From Paramecium octaurelia (Eukaryota; Ciliophora; Oligohymenophorea; Peniculida; Parameciidae): 64,000 nucleotides of DNA. The translations under genes and the position numbers were made by a program. Numbering within the stretch: the first letter of the stretch is position 1; the number at the start of each line of letters is the position of its first letter. This document shows, piece after piece, positions 12,001 through 23,145 of the stretch. The stretch lies in NCBI GenBank assembly GCA_905182995.1, contig CAJJDP010000160.1, positions 1-64,000 on the forward strand, given 5' to 3'. The notes under the pieces were generated by a model, which did not search any database, was not told the origin of the DNA, and worked only from the letters and a program-made list of their open reading frames with translations.

Positions 12001-15000
12001 TTACTTTCAGTTTAGAAATGTGTTATTTCATTAAGAGTTCTTCAACTTTCAAAAAAGATAAGTAGATCAATCCATTTTAACAAAATGTGCAATTTATTTA
12101 TGTAAATAATATATTATCCAACTTAAATTATGATAAAGCTGTGAGTTCTTAGAATACTAGTATTCCAGACTATATATTTTCGATTATCAAATTCTTTGCT
12201 TACTGATTCTATTTAATTGTTTAATTTTAAATGCAATCTCCATAAGTAAGGTCTTAGTTAACATAATGTGAAAGTAAATTGAGTGGTGCCTTAGTATTTT
12301 GAGCATTTTAGAGACATTTAAAAAATTAAGTATAATCTTGATCAGTTTATTACTAGCAATTATAGCTCTTTAATTAGAAAGCAACAGTTATGTTTGAAAT
12401 TATCAAACCATTCATCTGAATTGTGTTTGAGATATCTAAATTATATTATGATATTTACATTGGTTGGGTTGCAATCTCAAAAGTATATTGCTAATTATAC
12501 TATTTGATATTTTAAAATTCTGAATTGACACTACCAAAGCATTGTTAATTTGTAATGCAGACTCTAACATCAGATGATCAATTTCTATATTTTATAAAAC
12601 AACATTGCTTGCTGAATTAATATAAAATAAGGCTCTATTATTTAATATAGTTATTTCTTCTGTTTTTGAAAGTTGGGTATATTTATTTAAATAGCTTGTA
12701 AATCCCTCCTTGGTGTTTTAGATAAAAACTGAATTAATCTTAACAATTTATTGGATTTAAGAAGTAGAGGAGAATATTAAATATAAGATGGAACCAAGCT
12801 TAGAAAAAACATTTTGAATATTTAAGTGCTAAAATTGGATATTCACTTAAGGACAATCTGATTGAATGTAAATGAATCCTCCTTCTTCTTTAACAAATAT
12901 GTTCTCAACAGATATCTCGTTAATAAAGACTTCAAGTGACTAAGCTGAAGTACTGTCTAAATATATCGCTCCTCCAAATCCTAAATCTTAAGTGAATGGA
13001 GTAGAGATATTCTTAAATATTGTTTATGAAATAGAAATAATGCTATTTTTTTAAGCTTCAATTTGCAGAGCTCCTCCAAAGAATCCCACTGATTACTCAA
13101 AATTACAAAATAAGACTTCCAAACTTTCAACTAATAATAACGCTACCCCAGAAGTAGATTTCACTTGAAATATTTAGTTTATTTCTTCATAATATACTTT
13201 CTCTAATTTTGAAAATCCCCATAATAAATAGGGTTAGATTAATTAATAATTAAAATAACTATTCTAATAAAATGTGCAATTTTCAAAAACTATTTTCTGA
13301 CTTTTAATATAAATTATTGTGTCAGTTGCATTATAAACAGTATTCTTTATGAAATTTGAATTTTTTATATTGATAGTTCCTAAAATACAATTTAAATTTA
13401 AAAGCAAAGAAGAAATTTAAAGGTTATTTTGGACATATTCATGCAGAATGTTACCGAAAAAAGTAATATTCGATAATTCTATATTAGTTTATTAAACTGA
13501 GTCAACAAAGATAATAGCAGTTTAATATTTTGAATTTGATAATAATAATAAATTTGATTCTACAACTAAATTAGAAAAACGAATTGTTTCAAATTGTTAT
13601 TATTTTACTTTGTCAGATGATTTATAATATAAAATGGGAGAGTTGTACGATTAAGCAAACTTAATTTCTAAATCAACTATCTCAAAATTAACAACAGAAG
13701 TAACAAAAAGAGATTGCAAATAATATTCGCCAATAACCTATTATAATTGACAATCAAGATATTGATGAAGTCCGAAAAATTTATAATCGTCACCTTAAGT
13801 AATTCTGCTAGAAGTTATTCTTAATGAAATAGCCTCAACAATACTGATATCTATTAATCCAATTCCTCGTATTATATCCATCTCTGAGATTGCTATATTA
13901 TTCAAAGAAATGTAGATAAAACAGGAGCTATAAGTGTTTAATTTAAAATCTTCAGTAATGGATTTTATATAATTTTTTGATATCATTATAGTTTTAATTT
14001 AAATTCTTGAATTTTCATTATTATAATTATTAAATGATAGCAATTTGGTTGTTTGATCATATTCATTCTATTCAATGACGATATTTGATAACTAAATTTC
14101 TAGATTACTTAATTGAAGCTGGTCAGAATTTACAACTCCGAAACTTTGGTTTTTAAAGTTACAATTTTTAATGATAAGATCATCTATTCTATTATTATTA
14201 TTCAGTATTATAAGAGTGGAAGATTAAATTATAGAACTTTTTACATTAATTCCTTAAAGTGTGACTTCTTTTAAAAGATAAAAATTTAAAAAAGCTTGAC
14301 AGTCTTTTATATCTATTTATAGGATAAAATTTTGAATAAAAAGGGATCCAGATTATATTTATAGGCTTGTATCTATTAATGTTGAATTTGTGAATTTCGC
14401 ATTAACTTACAAATCTACAATTTCTATAATATCATATTTGTTAACGTTAAAAAAGAATGTAATTTAGTTTAGAAGTATGGAATTAAGTATCTAAATAGAT
14501 TTTAGCATTATTGATTTGACAAAAAGAGTTTCTGCAATGTAGATGAATTGGGCATTTTTTGTTTGCATAAGATCCAATACTTTGAAATTGATTAGAGTTA
14601 ACTTCTTGATGTCATAAAATAAAATTCTTGATTAATCACTTTCTTAATTTAATTGTTGATATTCAATGGTGTCAAGTAGTATCGTTTAGGGTATTTTACT
14701 TTAAAATATTATTGATTTTAGTTTGTTATTATATAATGGTTAAAAGTGGCCACCTTTGATTGTTATTTTATTAAAATTATAGAATGTGATTGATCTTTCA
14801 TACTCTATTATAGTGTTTTAATTTAGTAAGAGATTTAGTTCAACGTTTCTAAAATAAGTTTAATATATACATTGCTGAAAATATATTAGTACTAAAAACT
14901 TGTTAAATTATGGCGTTTCCTGAAATTCTGCATATTTGTGGTTTGACACTAACGATGTTTATAATGATTGTCTTAATTAACATTGAATTGGCTGATAAAT

Positions 15001-18000
15001 AGAAATCATCATTTTCAAACTAAAATAATTACTTTTTAATACTTATTTAAAACTATTTCCTGAGGTAAGATCTTCTAACAGTATATTCTTTTATTGAAAT
15101 TAAGCTTTTTGATAAGATGACTCCATTGAATTCAAAGCTGCTGTGTAATCTTACTAAGAACAATACAAATTTATAGGTATTGTCATCTGCTTTTCACAAT
15201 TACTATTTGTGCACTAAATAAAACTTCCCAATTCTTAATCATAATAGTATTGTTAATCTTCAAAGCTTTTTAAACACTGATATGTATATGTATAGTAGTT
15301 ATTATTATTAAAGAGAGGATTAATTGCTTAGATCTCTTCAGACGATCGAATTCTACATAATGCACAATTTTATGGGCAAGCAATACATTAATTATTAGAT
15401 AAACTTAACCTCCTACCCTTTTATTCCAATTCACATCTAACACATTAATTCTCACCATTATTGTATTTACATTCCAAACATGAGTCTGGACATGCATTGA
15501 TACACTTTTAATTCATCAATTAATAGCCATTAACACACATAGTACATATAACTTCATAATCTTCTTTATTTTCACTTTGAGAATTGAGTTTAAAGGGATG
15601 ATTATTATCAAAATTAATAAATTTTTGGTAGAAGGCTCTGATTTTGATTTTCCAATAATCTTTTGAAAGTCGTTATTATTAGGCACAATTATAACAATTT
15701 AATTCAGGTGGACATTAATAACATTTACCTGATATTCTTTCAGCATAGTATCCACTCTTACATTCTAAACAAATGTGAACAATAGACCACAGTTATACCT
15801 TCTCCTTTAAACAAGTAGCACAATTTTCAATATATTAAGGACATTGCTCACTAAATTAAATGATGTCTGCTGTCGGATAATCATAATATGCTTGATTTAT
15901 CAAACAATATTGTATTGATGTACAGATCAAGTTGTAACTATCGTCAAAAGCTATAGTTATCTATTCACCACTTGGAGTCGTATAGTATTCGGACTAGTTC
16001 AATTCATTGTAGATTGCATCATCTATGACAATGTCGCATATATGATCAACATAAGAAAAATTACATGTCACTTCTCTCATACTTAAACATATGTAAGAAT
16101 TTATTATAACTCCATAACCATTATCGCATCTCCCACAAGTAGTAATAATATTATCCCAATCATCTCTAGGAGTAAAATACAGATCAAGAGTGTTAACTTA
16201 ATAATTGTAATATAATGCCTAAAATGCATAAGCACAGTGATGGATAGTATTTACTTAGCAACTTATTCCATCAAATGTTAGATAATATTTTGAATCATCT
16301 ACGCACCGATAACATTTTAAATAATATTTATTGATATTGACATCATAGTATTTTTAGCAAAACCCGCAGAAATTACCGCAAGGAAGACAACTACCATTGT
16401 CTAATGTGTAATGATCAATACAAGATAGACACTATGAAGTGTTATTTGCACCATTATAACTACAAGTCAAACAATTTTAAGGACACTAATAGTAATATCC
16501 ATCATGTAGATACATCCCATCTTTGACTTGAAGACAACTTCCATTTAGTGATACTTGTAAACAATTAACATTACTGAATGTACAGTCTCCATTAGATTAA
16601 TAGTAATTAGGCTTACATTTCACTTCAATAGTTTATCCTAAGTGCTAAATCTTTGCTTAAAAACAGTTTATAGAGTCTGATTCCAAATCACAAAAGTCAA
16701 GATAACCTGGATAAAGAGATAACTCTTTATTTTGATTAATCAGATAAAAATCATAATCTAATTGATCTCTATGTTGATATTTAAAAGCATCATCTCCTGC
16801 TAATTTATCAGATATTAAGTCATATTTACAGATAGGTTTTAAATACCAAGTCTATGGGTAATATACACAATCGACGCATAAAACGTCTTAGTAATTAGAT
16901 TGTGGGCTACATATTTATACATATATGTATACCATTTTATACATTCATTGGAACCATTTTCATTAGGATATATAAAATATCCGAATTAACATTATGAAAC
17001 TCCAAGATTTTACCCTTCTTGTTCTAAGACTGATGAAAATTGGTACTCAAATGATTAACACACTTTTTCATTTGGAATATCAATATATCCATGTAGACAT
17101 TAACACTTTTTCTATTCATTCAAATAGTATCTCTTAGAATCAGCCTCACAACTTATACAATTATTTTCTAATGGTCCATCACATATAGAGCAAGAATAAT
17201 GACAGGCTAGAATAGTAGATTCATTTTACCATTGAAAAGTAGTTGTTTATCATCAACATAATTGTATTCGAATTTAAAATCGAAGAGCGATGCTTATAAT
17301 AATTCATTAATAAATTCATCAGATCCTATATAAACATAATATGGAGAATTAGTTGGAAGAGAAAGGTCATGAGACTACTCCTATAAATTAAGCTCATTAT
17401 AGAATTGAATCTAAAACAAGCTTTTTCTTCCAGGTATTTGAGAACCATATTCATACTTCACAAAATGCCACTACTGTAATCCTGCAAAATAATATTCTGA
17501 CCAGACATCAAACAATAGGTCTTGCATTACAGTTAAAATATTATAATCAATAAGCCCCATTATTGGTATTTGATGATTGTCCACATTGACGACAACCTAT
17601 GTATATCTAGGTAACAACTTCTAAAACCACACCTGCAATAAGAATATTTCATCTCCGATGCTTTATCTATCAAAATAATTTTTAAAAAGACTGATTCTAA
17701 TCAATGGGTATTTGGATAAATCAATAACTTTCGATGCATCATATTTCACCCATCCTGATAAACAGAACTTACTTCCAAATTAATTTATCGTGTACTAGAG
17801 AGAGGTATCCCCTTCAAAGATTTATAAGCCTTTTACAAAGTAAGTTACTTGTTCCCCTTGCATTTGAGGAGGAACTTAGCAATTATCATTCATGTATGAA
17901 AATATATCCTAACCGATAAAATCAACCTTGCTAACAAAGATTTTTGATAATCTTCCTTTGAAAATATTTAGATTTAGGCCCATGATCTAATTAGTTACAT

Positions 18001-18580
18001 ATATATATATTACATTTCCACTTCCTCCTTAAAATATTGAAATAAAGTCCTGTCCTACATTCATTGTCCCAATTTATGTTTCTTGATCAGTCATTTGAAC
18101 AATGATTTTTCCAGAACTGAATTCAAAGGTTAGGAAGCTTAGAATCCATCTGCCTTCATAATTAAATGTTTAATACTCAAACAACAGAACTTACATGTTA
18201 CTTCCTAAAATCATGATAGTATTGTAAACTCTTAAATTCAGTTAATCTATTCTAAAGAATCCGATCATTGAATTCCCAGAGCTTCCCTAAACTAAAAATA
18301 ATAATTGTCCATATTCAGCATCTGTTACTATGTATTCTGCTTCCACTTATGGAATATTCTTAAAAGTTTATTAAGGAATACAAAGACTCCAAAATCCAAA
18401 ACCAAATGTTTAACCAGCATCCAAAGTAACAAGAGAATCAAAGTAGTTAAAATCAACTGGTTACTCAAGAGGAATTAAAGCTTCCTCATATTCGCTATAG
18501 GGGCAACATTAGCATTTTGGAAGGTTAGCAAGAATGAAAATACAAGATATCAAAACAAGAAGTTTATCAGAGGTTTTCAT
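9012..18580 (-). CDS. Giant secreted cysteine-rich, repeat-rich, multi-TM surface protein
   Basis: ATG at 18580 begins a clear signal peptide (MKTSDKLLVLISCIFILA). The frame then runs, with small introns, over about 9.5 kb (about 3,100 codons). In order: an N-terminal soluble domain (about 18500-17200); a furin/growth-factor-receptor-like Cys-rich part (about 17200-15300, repeated C-x2-C and C-x-x-C-x pairs such as CIACPQNCALC); a long region of short repeated turns rich in I/N/F (about 15000-11500) that looks like a parallel beta-helix (pectin-lyase-type); a second Cys segment at about 10950-10650 (GHIGALCEQCDLYN, YSCGSC); and several membrane helices between 10600 and 9400, including the family signature WGYLYNEY...YFWEVIKILQ. 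A last 28 nt intron (9127-9154) restores an acidic tail ending SEKYIKDNDED before TGA 9014-9012. This architecture is known in large Paramecium/Tetrahymena membrane protein families of unknown function. I did not resolve each intron, so it could be two genes, but the single start and domain order argue for one. Confidence 0.7.
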
Positions 18581-19617
18581 TTTTTAATATGAAATATCGA
18601 TTTTTAAATATTATATCAAGATATGCAAATACCAAATGTATAAATTTTATTATAGTACATTATATAAGAATAAGAACTCAGAAAATTTAAATCAATATAT
18701 GTAAATTGTATTGGAAGTATACTCATATCCAAATTAAAATAAATCAAATCTATATTGTAAACATAGAAATCATCAGCACTTGAGTGCATTCAATTTTGTC
18801 TTTAAAATTGCAGAATATATAAACTCATAATTTCATCTCTTCTATGTTATCTCAAAATAGGACAAGTTAAATACTCATGACCAAATTAAAACATCCTACT
18901 CTATTGCGTTTTCATACATAATAAAATTAAATATTTTTCGTAATAATAGGTATCAAATTTGAAAATTTAGACCGGTTTCGATTTGCTAATAAAAATGATT
19001 ACTTTTTATTGATATTCATTCACAGAATTCAATTCTTAAATATTTTTTTGAAGCAAACAATTTGTGGAGTGATTCTTCAAGCAAAACTCAGTCATTAAAA
19101 TTCATTATATTTCAAGGAATTGAATAATTCAATCAATTAATTAATAATTATATTGAATTCTCTATTGAAATTAATTCCCATAAAGTTCATAATTAATTTC
19201 GAATATTAAACAATAAATATACATAATAATGAAAATTCCAATATTTTTTTTTTGTCATGATAATTTTACTTTCACTTATCTATTCCTGCAAATCTAATCA
19301 TAAAATCATTTTTAATTTAATATTATTAATTCTACAATAAATGTAGTTCAAATGAGTGTTGCATTATTGATTTATCATGAAAACCGCAAACCAAACAAAA
19401 GTTCGAAATTCTAAATACTTAACTTTATGCTTTTTTAACTTAAAATTGATTTGATTCTGTCTCTTTCTTTCAGTAAACTTCAAATTATCATATAAAATTC
19501 ATCAGAAGTTATGATAATTGATATTGAATTTGATAATTGAAATAAATATGTTCGAAATGTGATTAAATAAATATCTAAAATTTTATAATATTTATTTCTC
19601 AACATCATTTATTGTAC
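18385..19617. repeat. Contig-overlap duplication, left copy (N at 19618)
   Basis: 18385-19617 is repeated exactly at 19619-20851 (offset 1234) with one N between. The repeat holds the first 65 codons of the giant gene plus about 1 kb of its upstream flank. Confidence 0.9.
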
Positions 19618-21267
19618 NGACTCCAAAATCCAAAACCAAATGTTTAACCAGCATCCAAAGTAACAAGAGAATCAAAGTAGTTAAAATCAACTGGTTACTC
19701 AAGAGGAATTAAAGCTTCCTCATATTCGCTATAGGGGCAACATTAGCATTTTGGAAGGTTAGCAAGAATGAAAATACAAGATATCAAAACAAGAAGTTTA
19801 TCAGAGGTTTTCATTTTTTAATATGAAATATCGATTTTTAAATATTATATCAAGATATGCAAATACCAAATGTATAAATTTTATTATAGTACATTATATA
19901 AGAATAAGAACTCAGAAAATTTAAATCAATATATGTAAATTGTATTGGAAGTATACTCATATCCAAATTAAAATAAATCAAATCTATATTGTAAACATAG
20001 AAATCATCAGCACTTGAGTGCATTCAATTTTGTCTTTAAAATTGCAGAATATATAAACTCATAATTTCATCTCTTCTATGTTATCTCAAAATAGGACAAG
20101 TTAAATACTCATGACCAAATTAAAACATCCTACTCTATTGCGTTTTCATACATAATAAAATTAAATATTTTTCGTAATAATAGGTATCAAATTTGAAAAT
20201 TTAGACCGGTTTCGATTTGCTAATAAAAATGATTACTTTTTATTGATATTCATTCACAGAATTCAATTCTTAAATATTTTTTTGAAGCAAACAATTTGTG
20301 GAGTGATTCTTCAAGCAAAACTCAGTCATTAAAATTCATTATATTTCAAGGAATTGAATAATTCAATCAATTAATTAATAATTATATTGAATTCTCTATT
20401 GAAATTAATTCCCATAAAGTTCATAATTAATTTCGAATATTAAACAATAAATATACATAATAATGAAAATTCCAATATTTTTTTTTTGTCATGATAATTT
20501 TACTTTCACTTATCTATTCCTGCAAATCTAATCATAAAATCATTTTTAATTTAATATTATTAATTCTACAATAAATGTAGTTCAAATGAGTGTTGCATTA
20601 TTGATTTATCATGAAAACCGCAAACCAAACAAAAGTTCGAAATTCTAAATACTTAACTTTATGCTTTTTTAACTTAAAATTGATTTGATTCTGTCTCTTT
20701 CTTTCAGTAAACTTCAAATTATCATATAAAATTCATCAGAAGTTATGATAATTGATATTGAATTTGATAATTGAAATAAATATGTTCGAAATGTGATTAA
20801 ATAAATATCTAAAATTTTATAATATTTATTTCTCAACATCATTTATTGTACATATCCATGTAATCTTTGTAATATGGTTAAATAATTTTAACAAGTAGAA
20901 ATTTCAATCATTTTTCAACACAAGTGTTTCAGCAAAAACTCTAAATCATTTTAAAATAAATTAATTTTCTTTTACTATTTCTAACAACCTTATTTAATTT
21001 TTGATGGAATTCACTCAAAAATTGGATTTATTGAAAAAGATATCCCTCTTAGATGAAGCAATATTCTATATTTTTCAGTTCTTCCTGATTCTGTCGAAAA
21101 TTGATTCTCAGATGGAGAAATTATTGAATTGTAGCAAAGAAAACAGAAAAGATTATAAATTAAAATTTTGGAACATATAATATTTTATTATAAAATAATT
21201 ATTTACTCAATGAGAATTAATTATAAATGAAAAATAATATATTAATTAGTTTTTCATTTTGAAAATA
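18581..21267. other. Intergenic region (half of it duplicated)
   Basis: After removing the artificial repeat, about 1.5 kb of AT-rich DNA separates the divergent giant gene and RING gene. A 70-codon ORF at 21004-21213 (MEFTQKLDLLKKIS...) has no recognisable features and is not clearly more than chance in a one-stop code. No RNA gene seen. Confidence 0.5.
19619..19814 (-). pseudogene. Duplicate N-terminus of the giant gene (artefactual copy)
   Basis: Carries the same ATG (at 19814), signal peptide and first codons as 18580-18385, then stops at the N. Not a second gene; it would be predicted as a short secreted peptide by naive annotation. Confidence 0.85.
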
Positions 21268-22279
21268 ATGAAGCAAAAAAAGCAAAAAGCGTATAGAGAG
21301 AGCTAAGAAGGTAAGGTGAGTGATTTGATAAAGAAACTTGAGAGTAATTTGAAAGTGAATGAAAAGATTAACAGTATGATTCTCAAACTAGATAAACTAA
21401 AGCAGTAACTCACTACTCAAACATAGCCTTAACAAAATCTAAAAGAAACAATTGCATAATATGAAGTTGCTATATGTAATTATGAAGAAGAGAGAAGAAT
21501 ATAAAATCTTACATTAGAAGAAAGACAGATAATATTAGATAATATTAGAGCTGTGATTAATTCGATTGAAGTATTAGTTAATTACTATTTAGCCTTTACC
21601 TGCCCACAATCAGAATGAAAAGCAAATTCATAAAGATTTAAAGAATTTAAATAGAATAGAAGAACATTTTTTAATATTAAGAACAAAGTCAAGTGATGAA
21701 TCGTTCATAGTTGAATCCTCAAAGATCATATGTTAAGTTGTTGAGAAGAAAAATAAAATAATTATGATGATCGATAAGACAGAAGAGGATAACTCTGGAG
21801 TGACTAATAAATTGCAACAATTGAAGATTCAGCATGATGATTCGTAAGCGGAGACGCCAACAATGCTACCTGATGAAATTCAAAATTTTGGTTTAATAAA
21901 AGATGAATAGTCTTAAAGAAAGTCAAAATAATCATTATAATTTATTGGAGAAATATAACAGTAATCCGAAAAGAATCTGAATTAATTTGAAACTCCTACA
22001 GCTGGTGGAGATTCTGAGTTCAGTGATGTTAAGTTAACTGATAACAGCATTGAGGGTAAATAAACAGTTGAATAGTAAACAAATGAAGGTTAATTCAAAT
22101 AAGAATATATCTGCGAAGGAGAGAAATGTTAAATTTGCTTTGCAAAGAGAAGAAGATATGTGGCTATTCCTTGTGGACATTACATTTATTGCGAGGTGTG
22201 TAAATAATTGGTTGAATAAAAAATGAAATGTTTACTATGCCGACAAAATGTATGTCAAATGTTTGAAGTTTATGCATGA
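21268..22279 (+). CDS. RING-finger protein (putative E3 ubiquitin ligase)
   Basis: ATG 21268 to TGA 22277-22279; removing one 22 nt intron near 21572-21593 leaves 990 nt, 329 aa. The N-terminal half is a lysine/glutamate-rich coiled coil, the middle is Gln/Ser-rich and acidic, and the last 55 residues form a C3HC4 RING (C-x2-C, then C-G-H-Y-I-Y-C-x-x-C, then C-x2-C) ending MFEVYA. RING of this C-terminal IAP/XIAP-like type binds E2 enzymes and passes on ubiquitin; substrate unknown. The gene converges with the Rab6 gene; 92 bp separate their stops. Confidence 0.8.
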
Positions 22280-22319
22280 TGATCTAATATATTTAATTAG
22301 TATTTTCTAACTTATTATT

Positions 22320-22381
22320 TTAATGTTGATAATGATTATTGTTGAAAATAATAATTACTTTTCATTTATTATCAACATTAA
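22320..22381. repeat. Inverted repeat / hairpin between convergent genes
   Basis: Arms 22320-22333 and 22368-22381 are perfect reverse complements over 14 bp, with a 34 nt AT-rich loop holding a second weak pairing. The right arm contains the Rab6 stop codon and its last codons. Possible 3'-end or transcription-termination structure for the two convergent genes. Confidence 0.6.
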
Positions 22382-23113
22382 CATTTCTATTAATCTGATT
22401 ATGGGGGTTGCTGGTTTTCTGGTTTTATTTAAATGTTATTATTGCTACTTGATATTTCAACTATAATGAGAATATTATTTACTTTCTGTAGTTGGTTATT
22501 CAACATCTTGAATTGGACCTAAGAGTTTCAAGGCAAGATTTTTAAAGGTTTATTAGACATTGGTTCCCTCCTTAGCTGAGACTTCGTAGTAAAGTAAATC
22601 TTATTCTTTTGCAAGCTTCTCTCCTTCTTATGTTGATACAGCTCTTAAATTAAATTTTTCTTAACCTATCTTTAATGTCTATTTTATTCGCAATAAGCAC
22701 TCCCACTACGTCAGAACCTCTTTCTTCTCTTACATAATCAAGCCATGATTTAATATCTGCAAATGACTATGCATCTTAAACTTATTTTAAAAATAATACT
22801 TGAAACATCATAACATAGGACAGCGGCATGCGAATCTCTTATATAAGATGGAATTAATGATCGAAATCGCTCCTAACCTGCAGTGTCCCATAATTACAAT
22901 CTTACTGTTTTATTATCAACCTATATGCATTTAGAGAGAAAGTCGATTCCAATTGTAGGCTATTTATCAAAATTTGATGGATACTTGATGCTATTCAGGA
23001 ATTTGTTCGTATACAAATCGGGCGATGATAGATGTCTTACCAACAGCCTGATTGCCAATAAATACAATTTTGAATTTGGCAAATGCTTTCGATTTGTTCG
23101 CAGAAGTGGACAT
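22372..23113 (-). CDS. RAB6: Rab6-type small GTPase
   Basis: ATG at 23113, TGA 22374-22372; four introns of 25, 19, 22 and 22 nt give 217 aa. All GTPase boxes are present: G1 GNQAVGKTS, effector PTIGIDFLSK, G3 WDTAGQERFRS, G4 with NKID, G5 VSAKEG. Similarity to human Rab6 is strongest in TIGIDFLSK and IPSYIRDS. The last intron is decisive: without it the protein ends early at a TGA, with it the C-terminus is K-C-Q-C, the CxC motif that receives two geranylgeranyl groups. Rab6 directs Golgi retrograde and secretory vesicle traffic. It is transcribed away from the repeat-array gene at 23146, with 32 bp between start codons. Confidence 0.92.
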
Positions 23114-23145
23114 TTATAATTAATTTATATTGTTAAATTCAAAAT
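23114..23145. promoter_or_regulatory. 32 bp divergent intergenic promoter region
   Basis: Only 32 AT-rich bases lie between the Rab6 ATG (minus strand) and the ATG of the next gene (plus strand). Both 5' UTRs and any promoter elements must be squeezed here or overlap the opposite coding region. Confidence 0.55.
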
